Assembly: GCA_008921705.1 (NCBI GenBank)
Contig: VFFE01005930.1
Coordinates: 1 to 64,000 of the forward strand
Length of the DNA: 64,000 bases
Origin: Burhinus oedicnemus
Lineage: Eukaryota > Chordata > Aves > Charadriiformes > Burhinidae
Direction: 5' to 3'
Positions 1 through 11,600 of the stretch are shown here, piece after piece. Both the position numbers and the translations under genes were made by a program. The notes beneath the pieces are model-generated. The model ran no database searches, was not told the origin of the DNA, and was given only the letters and a program-made list of their open reading frames with translations. Every line of letters starts with the position of its first letter. The stretch's first letter is position 1.

Positions 1-427
1 CGGCTCTTGCCATGGTTATCCACCACTCCGCTGTCACTGCTAGGGTCCTAGGCTTAACAGACACTTGTTCTATTGCCAAATGATTGTCATGCTCCAAACC
101 AAGCAAGCTACTGCTAAACTATCTTGTTCCCCTTATGCCAGGGGAAGTGATGGTCCTTGGGGTACTGCACCAAGCTATTTGACGTGACTGTGGTCCTTTG
201 GCAGCATGTTCCTGATGTGCACCCTATTGCTGGGTGAGCACCTGGGGGGCTGGGCTGCGTCTATTGCCTGGGAGAGAGCAAGGTACTCCAACTGCAAGCT
301 GGGTTCTGACAGGTGCTCTTCTTGGAGAACAACTTTTCTTCAAGCAGTGCAGCTTGAACATCATACCACAACCTGGCTGCATATAGAAGAGGTACCGGCC
401 AGCAGGGACCACTTCCTCCTTCACAGA

Positions 428-428
428 T

Positions 429-466
<38 letters not shown>
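428..466. repeat. T8 A31 homopolymer tract
   Basis: Eight T are followed by 31 uninterrupted A. It may be a LINE or pseudogene tail, but no recognisable source lies next to it. Its length is prone to assembly error. Confidence 0.85.
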
Positions 467-467
<1 letters not shown>

Positions 468-963
468 CCCTGAAGCTTTCCAACCACCCGCAGGATGCAT
501 CGCCCCATGGGCTGGTTGGGAAGCAACTGGGAATCCAGAACACCCTTTCAGATGCAAGGTTCTTCCAAGTCCCTGGTATATAAATTGACTGTCATAAAAC
601 AGCACAGGAGCTCAGACTTTAGGAACACAGGTCCAACAGCCAGTCAACAGTCTGCAAGTCAGCAATGTAAATGCAGCTTACCCTCTAAAGGCTCCTCAGT
701 AGCTTACCTGCAAAACCATTACAACCGTATGCAGTGGATGAGCCTCCCAGTCAGGAGGACCTTTGCTACAGAATTATGACCAGACTCCTCAACAGTTCTA
801 GGTAGATCTTGAACTCTAGGAGGAGCCAGGAAGGAGGCCACCAGGAGTTTCCTTCATTTCAGGTAAGGAGAGAAGGTCTGCCACACTGTGCTGCTCCTGA
901 ACGATACTGAAACCAGCTTTGTGCCCAAGAGGAGGGCCAAGACGCTTCTACACAGGTAAGAAA

Positions 964-1016
964 GAAAAAAAAAAAAAAAAAAAAAAAAACAAAAAACAAA
1001 AAACACCACAACAAAA
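964..1016. repeat. A-rich simple repeat
   Basis: A run of 26 A is followed by A-rich sequence with interspersed C. It is low-complexity DNA. Confidence 0.85.
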
Positions 1017-4000
1017 CAAGCCATCAGCGCTCCCAAAGGAACGCACACGTTTCTGTGCTCTGAAGAAACATTGAAACCTGTATCTGACCAAATGGCCACA
1101 TGATGGCACCACAGCTCTGGGGAGCGAGGACACACCACTACACTTCAGAGCCAAGACTAAAACCTCTTAACCAAAAAAAGGTAACGCCGCTTTTCTCAAA
1201 CTGCACCAGCAGAAACCTCCATCATCGGTGTTGCGTAGATGGAATCACAAAACCCTCAAAAGGGAGCTGAAGTAATTTATGTAATAAGCAGTTATTACAG
1301 TGACTTTGAAACAAATAACTCAAATATCTTATTTTAAAAATGTGTTTCTTCTGTACTGGGATTTAGAGGGAACAAAAATTTAAAAAAAGAGCAGAGATAG
1401 CCAAAGGAAAGATGTGCTACTGCAGCAGAAACCTGATGGTTTATCCAACCATGATAATACATAAACTGAGTCCAGAAGTTTGTTTTCTCACAAGCAGCAC
1501 TAAACATTTAATTCTTAATTAGTCCCCATCAGTTAAAAAGAGGGTCTTAAAAATGTGAAGAAACCCAAAATGGACCAGTGTGACTTTGGTGCAGTCAGCG
1601 TTGAGGATGCAGGTCAAACCCATCTAGTGCTCTAGGCAGAAAAATTCTACAAATTGGTCAGCTGCCTTAGAGCAGAATACACAGAAGAAAAGCGGGATTT
1701 AATGAAATAAAGGCAAAGGAGAGTAAGTGTGGTTATCTGAAATGCAGCTCTCTAGGATCAGACACAGCTGAGACACTAAGAGCATTACCAAGTTAGAAAG
1801 GTCACTCATCAGCAACTGGAGACACACTAACCCGCTACTGCCCATGTTCTTGTTGGTCGTGTGGGGATTTAAACCCCTGAACATCCAAGCTGAAGGTGTT
1901 GGGTTTTCAAGCAGCAACTCCCAGAGCATGCCAGCAACCTGCCGCCTCCATGAAAAAACAGCATATAAGGGGATGGGGCCTTCCTACAGTGCTCCAGCTC
2001 TACTGGATTCAAACCATGATCCAGAACAAAGGACTCTATAGAAGGGGAGATGGATGTCAATACATAGCTCAAAGAATCTTCAGGTAAGGTGCCTTGCATT
2101 TTCCTGCAAGCCATTGCTCATATATACACACCCATTCTGTGGGCAGCTTTCAGGCATCCAAAAAACCCCCATTAAAGCAGCATGGAGAACTGCTCTGGCA
2201 GCGCTTCTTACATCTATCGCATCCACAGCACCCACTATTAGCTCCCCAGGCCTCAAACCTTAGGAATGCCGACAGGGTAGCTGGCTGGCGGTCTGTAACA
2301 GAGTAAACCAAAATACTTCAGGGAGGGGATTTCACAGGCACTGTATCATAGAAGACACAGGAAACAGAATCTGTAACTCAGTGGGACAGCTTTTAATGGA
2401 CATCACCAACGTCTTTGCAGAGAAGAGGTTGAAATCTTTTCCAACAGACTGAAATGCTTTCCTAAAGAGCTATGTTCATTTCAAGTCCAGTGCAGGTAGT
2501 GTTGCTTCTGCTGTCAGTGCCTGTAGCATTTTGGGGGAGGGAAGGAGGAAAAAAGGTTGATCTTCCATTTAGGTATAACTTGGGTCCCTCATCTAACCAA
2601 CAGCTCTGGATCAATGCAGATGACCACAAAATTTTAGCACAAGCAAGATCAGTCACGAGAGCTCGTGTCTCCAACTCTCTTACATGAAGAAACAGCCAAT
2701 ACAATAATTTTTATTGAAAGACGAGGAGGAAAAAGAAGAGAGACTGTGGACTTTAATGACACCAAACGATGGATCAGACACTAGAACCAAACTTGCACGC
2801 TACTGAGGGTTTGAATCAACCACTCTTAGAGAAATGGATTGTTTTCTGTTGTTCATGAAATTTCTACCAGGAAGGAGTAAATATATTTTAATACCAAGCG
2901 CTACTCAGGGACCATGTTCTAAGAGCCAGATGAAGGAATCTCCTCAAGTTCCTCAGGAGAAGGTCTGGTACCACGCACACGTCCTGAAATACAGCAGGTT
3001 CTGAAAACAATGTTACCTCATCTACTTTAGAACAATCACTTTTTTGCTTCTTGCCTTATTTTTCCTTTCCTGCTCCCAGGAGAACCCGTATGTGCACACC
3101 TGCATGCACAGGCGCAGGGAAAAGAGTGAAGTCTGAGATGTTTTAGTTTCTGTCTAAAGGCATTAGGAGTACAGGACAGCTTTAGGACAGTACCTGATGC
3201 TAGTTTGTCTGGATCTTCAAGAGGTCAAATGTTTGGTCAATCATCAGTCATGAGAGCTAGTATTAGAGCAGCATCCTTAACATTAAAAACCCCTATGTAC
3301 TTGTACCAGCTAAGCCTGTCCAAAATGTCTAGTGACACAGAAATTGCTAAAAAATAGATGGGTCAGATTCTGCATAGGCCATTCTCAGAAGACAAGCAAA
3401 CTGGCACATACTTATTCATATAAAACGTATCTCTGAGTCACTCATTGAGGCACCAGGAAATCTCTTTGACAGAGTAAGTGCCCTATGAAGTAACAAACAA
3501 AATGTGCACCTCAACCTATTCTCAAAGCTTTGTCCCCAGCGTTCTACCAGAGCCGTCGACCCAGAACGGAATTCCCTTCCCAGCTATTTCATAAGGTTGA
3601 TCTGACACAGAAAAGACAGACCTCAGACTATGTCTGGCACTGCACCAGCAGAGGCAAGTGTAACAGAGCCACGTCACACAGCTGTACATGAGAAAATTAG
3701 AAGGAGACCAGCCACACATGTCCATGTAACTCAACATTCTAAGATAAAGCCTTCATGTTTATCACAAGATAAACTAGACCACAGAAATGGTATCTCTGAG
3801 CATGACAACAGTTTCTGGGAAAAAAAATGAAACCAAAAAATTAAACACAAAATCCCCCCAAAAACACCCCCACCCCCCCACCAAAACACACCCACCTTCT
3901 GCAGCACTCTAAAACTGAGAGAAGCCATTGCTAAAATTCAGCTTAAGAAAGCATTAAAAAAAATAGGGTTTATTCCACACTTTCATAGGTACCACGTGGG

Positions 4001-7000
4001 CCATTCACAGAACCTGTGCATGGCATACCTTCCTCATACCACCAGGTCTAAGCTGTGGCTCAAGTGCTTCAGTATATGCACACCCACACACTGTGGAGAC
4101 ACATCACCCAAGGTTAATCAGCTTTCAGTGAATCTGCCCAGAAAGCATGAGCAGGTATTTTGGTAACACCTCCTACTGCCAAATATCCTAACCAGCAAAA
4201 CTAGCGTATGTCAACTTTGAAACGTCAACTTTGAAATGCATCTACAGAAGCACCATAACAAAAATCTAAAATGAATACATGTTATCATGCAGTTTGGCTG
4301 TTTGTTCTCAGGCTACTAGTATTCACCATCAATTCAACTGTTAGTACAATATGCAACTCGATTATTAAAAAAGAGTATCAGTCCATCTCCTTAGAAAATC
4401 TAAATTTTTATTATACATACTGTATTACACTGAAAATACGTACCCAAAGACAGAATATTTTGAATTTACAACTGTACAAAAAAAAAAACAATAGAAAACA
4501 TACGGGCTATGCTATAGATGTAACGTTTTACAAAATGACAGTTCTTGTTAAAGGCACCAGATTCCCAGAGGGCTCTGGCTTAACATTTTTTAGTCTTTTT
4601 TTCCAGTCAGATCTTACTATGAAAATGTGATTCACTCTTAAACTGTATAATGTCAAAATCTCAAGCTTCCTTCATCCAGACAAGTGGTCTGCACTTTGAC
4701 ACAACTTAGTGAGAGAAGTGACCAATTTCAAACCGAGGTGTTGAGCAACTACCAAAGGCTCCTCCCCACTACACCCAGCATCCTATGGTATTTAACTGAA
4801 AGATTAAATGGCAAAGCTAACAGTGAAAATCAAGTTAATCCACAAAATACTGGCCCAATACTAGACTGTTAACCATACTAAGCCTAGACTGTTTTATATG
4901 GAGGTAACCTCAGAGCAACAGAGTAGGAAAAAATGTTCTGTGTAAAGGGAAAATGGAATCTATGATCAGAACTCTTGCTCAGCATCCTCCTTGGGCTCAC
5001 CTTCTTCATTACACTCATTTCACTCTTTCTGCTCCTCACGGCACTCATGAAAGAAAACGGAGCCTAAAGAAACCCAGCACTTTACTGTAGGGCAAGTTGT
5101 TAAAGCAGCCTGGGTATGCATGTACGTGTTCCTTCTCTCCTAAGAATAAACATTTTGGACAGGAAAAAAAAACACAAGCCACTTTCACTGCTTCTTTCTG
5201 CAGTATTCCACACTCTAAAAATCAAATAAGCTAATTCATATCATGCCTAGGCTTGCACAGACAGGTGCTTCTTTACAAGCAAGGGCAAGAGAAGCTGGGA
5301 CACCCTGCCTTGATGAGATGCAGTAATGCACTTCGGAAGTTTGGGCTTGCTATTTCCTAAAACTTCATGCCTGGATAAAGGGAAAGACGAAAGGACTCAA
5401 ACAAAGCTTTAAGAAAACTCTGAATTACTTCTCTGGTCAATTTGTTAGTACATCTGCAAGTCATTCTAGAGTCAACAAATGTTTTTGTTTAATCTTGCAG
5501 CACACATTGAGCCTTACTGAATAGAATCCAGCTAACATCCAAGTGACTGAATGTTCAAGACAAAAAAATATTAAGTTGCAGGGCCAGATTTTGTTCTGTA
5601 TGCAACAATTCCACTATATTGGAATTTAAATGTTGATGTTGCCCTTTCTGAATTGTCTGGCATTATCCCTACTTACAGGCCATTGGTTTCATGACTCCAT
5701 TCTCTGAACCAAAGAGCTCTATGTAGTTTTACTTCTTACAGTATCATTTTAACAATGTTGCAAAGGCTTCCCTTTCTTTAGGCATCTAAAAAAAAGCTTT
5801 CTAGATTCACAGATGAAGTTGAAGTAATGCTCTGGTATTGAGGGTCATAAAGTCACTTTGAAAAATAAATTATTTTTGCAGTGTTAAATTGTGTCATCCT
5901 AATGACTTAACGGAATTAAAAATATACTATGCTTCTATTTAAAATTTCAATTTATTGCATATAACTCACTTTAGACAAACAGGCCTGTAGACCAACTTTG
6001 TTATGCAGCAAGTACAAATAGGTAGCAGCATCATTAAGCTTTCTACACACTACTGCACGCAAATGACTCAGCTGCATTCTAGAAGGGCTTCTTTAAGAGA
6101 AGAGGGACAGCACAAGTCTGAAATGCAGACTTCTGCAGACTAAGTTAGTTTAGCAAGGGACCCCCATTAATCTCAAGAAAACCAAAAGCGCTATCACACA
6201 GCAGCTCCTGATCACTACTGAATTGCAAAGAGTCTTGCATCAACAATTTACAATGACAGTACATACCCCTCAAGTCAGCTGATTTTCTAAAAGTTCTTTC
6301 TTAAAAATTATATTTGGTACTTGCAGCTTATCTAGCAAGCAGGAACAGAAGTATCATACACATTTACAGAAAACTGGTCATCACAAGAAAACTTTAAAAA
6401 TCTGAATGCAGACAAGAAAAGGAATGTCACTTTTCTTTAAACCCTTCTTTTAAAAGATGAATACTTTCAAATTCTATTGTTAGCCCTTACTGTGTAACAT
6501 ACTATAATCAAATAAGTTATAACCATAAAAATGCATTTCTACTGAACTCATTCTAAAAACTAAAACCCACTACTCATCCTCACTTGTCAGGCTGTTTTCT
6601 AGCTGTTTAAAGAAAAACTGCAATCAGAATCACAATCTACATTGCTTCTGAAATGGGATAAATATGTGGAAGAGAGACCCGAGTGTGACAGTTATATGCG
6701 AATAACTTTCACACTAATACATGCATAACACTCCATAATGGTAGCAGGTATCATCAAATAGCTTGCCCGCTACCAGGGCCAGAACATTCTGTATATTTGC
6801 TTAAATAAAGTTAAAAAAATCTATACTTTTGGTCACATCTTAAAACACTGTAGAGTACAGATTTTCTTATTATTTATACTTGCCCTGTCCTGTTCGATAA
6901 CTTGTTTGAAAAACTAAAAATAAAACGCAATAAAAATTCCCCAATACAAAAAGACTCTAATCAATCATCTAAATGTCTTTGTTAGTATATAAGCATACTT

Positions 7001-8088
7001 ACGGGATTTGGTCTGATGTCTTTTCAGAAAAAAAAGAAAAAAAAAGAAAAAGCCTCATTTTGTCCTAAGAGTTCGACTTTAACATGAACCTCTAGTCAGC
7101 CCAAGGTATCTCCTCAGCATCAAACAACAATTATGCTACTTATCTTTGCATTTCTTCCTTCTAAGCACCATTCCCAACCAAGCACAGCTCCACATACAAG
7201 TACTGGCAGAAACCAGGCATTTAATCCAAGTCTCCAAAGGATGAATCCTGAACTGTGTACACAAGCCCTCTCATAAATGCAAGATTTATTTGTACTATTA
7301 AAGCCAGATTATACCACTGGTGTGAACACAGTTATAAAGATAAAAATGTGCTTCTACTAGGAGGAGACAAGTATAAGGCACATTTATATGCTAGTATAAT
7401 TGTGGACACTTTAGTGATTATACTGATACAGCTACAGTGGTAAGAACCACAGCTACAGTCATTCAAAACTTTTTGGATCAGGGCTTGGCAATCATGACTA
7501 CTCAACCAAACAAACTAACACTGCCTCAAGACAGCAAATCTTCCCAACCATCTATATTCAGATATGTGTCACTCAACCACTTCTAGGGCCATTTTTAAAT
7601 TAAGCTGCAATTGGTCTTAAGATGTAATAGTTTCACTTCCTCCCAGGTAAGTTGTGCTGTTCAAAGGGCTTGCTATGCAAGAGCTGTAGATCAATTTCTA
7701 CCCTAAGACTTACACAGCAAAGAACTGTCACTTCCAGGCAGTGACAAGCCACCACTACTTTTTTCCTAATTTTGATTTTTCTTTTTCTTCTTCAGAAAGT
7801 TACGATGCTCTGTTTCTTTTGATCTCAAATAATGCCAAATATAGATTAACTCATGCTGGGCAAGGACATTGACAATATAGTGAGTTAACAAAGCTGCTCA
7901 ATCCCATCCTATGACCCAAGCATAAATAAGCAAAACATACAGTGGGTACCATTAGACACTGGACATCTACCACCTGCAATATTTAGTTATACTGCAGCTG
8001 AATTACAAAATAATCAAGCACCAACTCGTGGTGCTTTAAATGTCCATTCTTACAACAGAACCCATGTAGCCAAAGAAAATATTTTCAC

Positions 8089-8094
8089 AATAAA
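8089..8094 (+). terminator. Candidate plus-strand polyadenylation signal (AATAAA)
   Basis: An AATAAA on the plus strand lies just before the NELFA 3' end. In mammals NSD2 runs convergently toward NELFA and ends within a short distance of it, so this could end an NSD2 3' UTR. No NSD2 coding exon was seen in the window, so the assignment rests on synteny alone. Confidence 0.22.
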
Positions 8095-8108
8095 GATCTG
8101 TGCCCTCG

Positions 8109-8114
8109 TTTAAT
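8109..8114 (-). terminator. Candidate NELFA polyadenylation signal (ATTAAA)
   Basis: On the minus strand ATTAAA lies about 380 bases past the NELFA stop codon. A T/GT-rich stretch follows at about 8085-8055, suitable as a downstream element. This would give a 3' UTR of roughly 400 bases. AATAAA motifs further along (for example near 7286) are alternatives. Confidence 0.35.
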
Positions 8115-8492
8115 GGTAAACCGTGAATGACTGTGCAGTAGTCTTCTCTTCCGGTACTCAGAAGTAAACTGCTCCCATCCGTAATCTTTCAGTTGTGATC
8201 TCTTTTTCTGGCATCTTCAACTGTAGGAAAACAAAAACACACCAACAACTTTCTGCCCCTAAGATCACCTTTCCCTCTCCCAAGATTTAAAAAACAAACA
8301 AAAAACCCCCAAAGTGAGTTTGACACCATCTTCTTCTGTGTTCACTGAGCCCAGTTAGGTTGAAGAGCCACAACTTTTACTCTGGAGGGTAGTAAGAAGT
8401 GTACACATGAATGCCATTTTGTACAGTTGCAGTACTCTATGAGCTGGTTGACTCTAAGCTTGATTTGGTCCAGTCTGCCGTTGCTGTATCTC

Positions 8493-8677
8493 TTAGGAAA
8501 CATTAGTTATAGGTTTGTATTTCTTGAATCTGGTCCATTCACCAGTAGCATAGTTCATTTCAAAGACCGTATCAACCAACATAGTGGTACTGCCAGTGCC
8601 ATCTGCCTTTGGTAAGTCTTCTGTATGCTCACTAAGTTTGATTTGGATGATGTCACCTTGCTCTTGGCAAGGATTCT
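8493..8677 (-). CDS. NELFA: NELFA coding exon 11 (terminal)
   Basis: Encodes ENPCQEQGDIIQIKLSEHTE through TTMLVDTVFEMNYATGEWTR to FKKYKPITNVS, followed by TAA (8495-8493). The acceptor is TTCACAG. This is the conserved C-terminus of NELF-A. Confidence 0.95.
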
Positions 8678-11600
8678 CTGTGAAAACAAGAACAGGAACA
8701 AATTACACATTTCAGCACTGTATTAGTAAAGGTAAAGCGCACTCAATGGAGATTCTAAACTTTATGCTGAAAAAAAACCCCAAAACTCAACAAACAAACC
8801 CCAAACCCAAAACTGAGCAAGTATTGTCACTAATACGCATAGCCACACAAAGATCTTCCTCCCTCCACACATCACAGACTGAGTTTTAAGGATAACAAAA
8901 CCAGACCCCAAAAGATGAACCCCAACTGGAAGAACAACAAAAGGGGGAGTAAGCACGCCAATGTCATTTCTGTCTCGAGAACCGTGAAGCTTATATTTAA
9001 ATGGGAGTTGGTAAACTTGAACTACCAGAGTTACTTTATTTGGAACACATTTTGTAGTTAAAAGCCTCAACGATTTTCAGCTGTTTTGGAAGCCCAAGCA
9101 GCTTCACTGAAATCACTTGTCCAAGAGTCAGTTCCATTCCAGTAGAAGTACTGAATGTTACATTTCAAGATACTGGAATTGACACTCAGGAAGCTCAAGA
9201 ATATCACAGTTGGCAGTTATTTACCCCACCTTCAGAAGGTGCTGACATTATTACTGAAGGAATTCATATTGTTATATACTTACCTATGTACGCATATGTG
9301 AACGTATATAACACACATGCACACTTCCAAAATAGTATTTTACCTTGCATTACAGAAAACTGTTCCTGTAGATATTAAAGTACACCCTCCTACTGCAATT
9401 TGAATTTGCATCCGGTACTAACAGCACCATCATTAATGCAAGATACACAGAACTTTTTTAAAGCCCAGGAATCATCACAGTAACTCTACCCTGGCTATCT
9501 TCAATAATGCATTGCATTAATCCTAATGCATGAGCCACATTTAGGCTCCAGCACTCCAGTGGTAAGAGCCCTCAACCACCGAATTAGAAACCACAGCTAC
9601 TGCAGATGATAGAGTTCATTTAAGGACTCTTAAGCCCCTTCTCATCTTTCATCTGATAATCTTCTAGGTAAAACAGCCTTGGTCTATCAAGGCCAATATA
9701 TGACAAGATCTAGCTATAAGACAGCTTATCTCCCTGCACAGCACCTGTGGTCACCTAAAGTCTCTGAGACAACAGTTGCAACATTTCTAATGCTAAGGAA
9801 TTAGTGAAGAGGCTCTGTACTACCCAACTTGTACCTTGACTTGCCATGAAAGAACTACATTCATTGGTCTTCTAGACAGACTACTAGGACCTAACCAGTC
9901 TGTTCACCGTTCTGACTGGCTGCCTTGCTTCTCCTCAACCCCTAAGCTATGATATTATGTGTTCAGTTATATATACATTGTGTTTTGCAACTGCTCTGAC
10001 ACACTGTTTGACTTATTGAAAATAGAGCCTAAAGACCTGTCTCCAGGTAGTTGCAACTGTAATCCATAAAACTAAGTACAGTTCAGAGTAAAGCAAAGAA
10101 TCCAGTACATACAGAGCAAAGCTAAAGCAAGAGTCTTGCACTCACATACACACACTCAAAAAAGCTAGGCTGTATTTCAGACTTGTTTTTTCAAAAGCAA
10201 GCTAAATTAGTCTCAATACATGCCTCTGGATCCTGCCATGAATCCAAGTATAAGAGCCTTTTCTGGCCTTGTAACTTTGTTTGCAGTCTTGAACATTTCC
10301 TGTGCAGCATACATTTGCTCCCTCTGCAACAGATAAAACAAATATGAGTTTCAGTGGAGAAAACACTGCCAACAGATAACAAATTAATACCCACAGACAA
10401 GCAAAAGAGTAAGGTGGAAGTTTGTAGACCTACAAAAAGTAACCAAGAAAAGGCTTAACCTCCAGGCTTTCCCTCTTTAATGCTTACACTTAACACTTAC
10501 AGCAGTGACAACTGATTTCTGAAACTAAAAAAAAAAATAAAAATCTTTAAATAGTTACAGAAATATGTGCTAAGAGATTTAATGTTTACATTACCAATTT
10601 TGTGTTCTTTATGACATTAGGAGAAAAGAAAAAACCCAATGCTTACTCTACAGTCCAACAAACCCAGGCTTGCAATAATTTCAGATGGATTTTTTTCTTT
10701 AATAAATGAAGTAGAGATACTCAAAAAAAAGTCACACAGCTTCTTAAAATTCAGATCTTGCATTAACACTGCACAACTAAAAGTGTTGTCATTAACATTT
10801 TTAAGACAGCAATGCTAACAAAGCCATAAACCATTTTCATTAACTTTAGTTATAAAAAAAAGCAGCCTCAACCACTCCACAATCCAAAGGCCAGGAACTG
10901 CCAACATGCTAAATGAGATCCATAATAAAAGTTTCCATTTTCCAATCTACATCAAAAGCAGCAGTCAAAAAGAACTTGTTTTTACTCACTGTGAGAGACA
11001 GACTTTTTTTCGGTGGTGGCTGTTGCTGAGTTTGGGGGGTCACTTGTGGTGCTTGTGCCGCAGGGGAAATGGCAGGAGGTGTGGTAGGTGTTAGGGGTGA
11101 GGTAGGTGTAGCTGCAGGTGGGTTAGAGTTACTGTTGTACATGGGTGTTCTTTGCTTGAATTGTGCAGGAAGAGTTGTGGTAGCATTTGGAGCTGCAGGT
11201 TCTTCAGTCTGTCTGTTAGTCTGCAAGGTCTCTCGTGCAGAGCCAGCTGCAAAAACCAATCAGGATAATTAAAAACATTACAGTCCACAAACAGAGATTA
11301 GCATCACCAGTGGCCTTTAAAGAAAACTGAAAATTCCGATTGTTCCATTTTGTCACCACGATTCAATATGCCATCTAATATCTATATAAAAAACTGAAGA
11401 GCTAATCCTCTTTCCACTCAATTATCTTTAGCAATAATTAGACAATTGAAGTGACTAGCTGTCCGGTATGGATTACACTATATTTAACATCAGATTTTAT
11501 GGTTAATGAATATCAGATTTATTAAATTGAAACTGCTTTATTTACTTTTTAGCTTGTATTGCTATAACAACTGTACTCTGACCCTACCAGGATTATTGTT

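Larger units (their letters stand above)
1..8085. other. NELFA downstream flank, expected NSD2 3' side
   Basis: I found no recognisable coding exon on either strand. I looked for the conserved C-terminal NSD2 signatures (cysteine-rich CPNSFC, SEHDL and the arginine run) and did not see them. The stretch is AT-rich in its second half (about 4200-8000). It contains two long A tracts and several strong CAG|GTAAG strings on the plus strand. It is probably UTR and/or intergenic. Confidence 0.5.

Noticed and set aside
863..955. Open stretch between two CAG|GTAAG sites reading EKVCHTVLLLNDTETSFV
   Set aside because: No family match, and the most natural acceptor (863) puts a stop codon in every frame, so it is not supported as a coding exon.
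2268..2306. A frame ending GWRSVTE, similar to the remembered C-terminus of NSD2
   Set aside because: The preceding residues lack the arginine run and the cysteine-rich finger of NSD2, so the match is too short and is taken as chance.
4975..5060. Minus-strand acidic stretch reading NEEGEPKEDAEQEF before a stop
   Set aside because: Could be a processed pseudogene tail, but an in-frame stop precedes it and no parent gene was identified.
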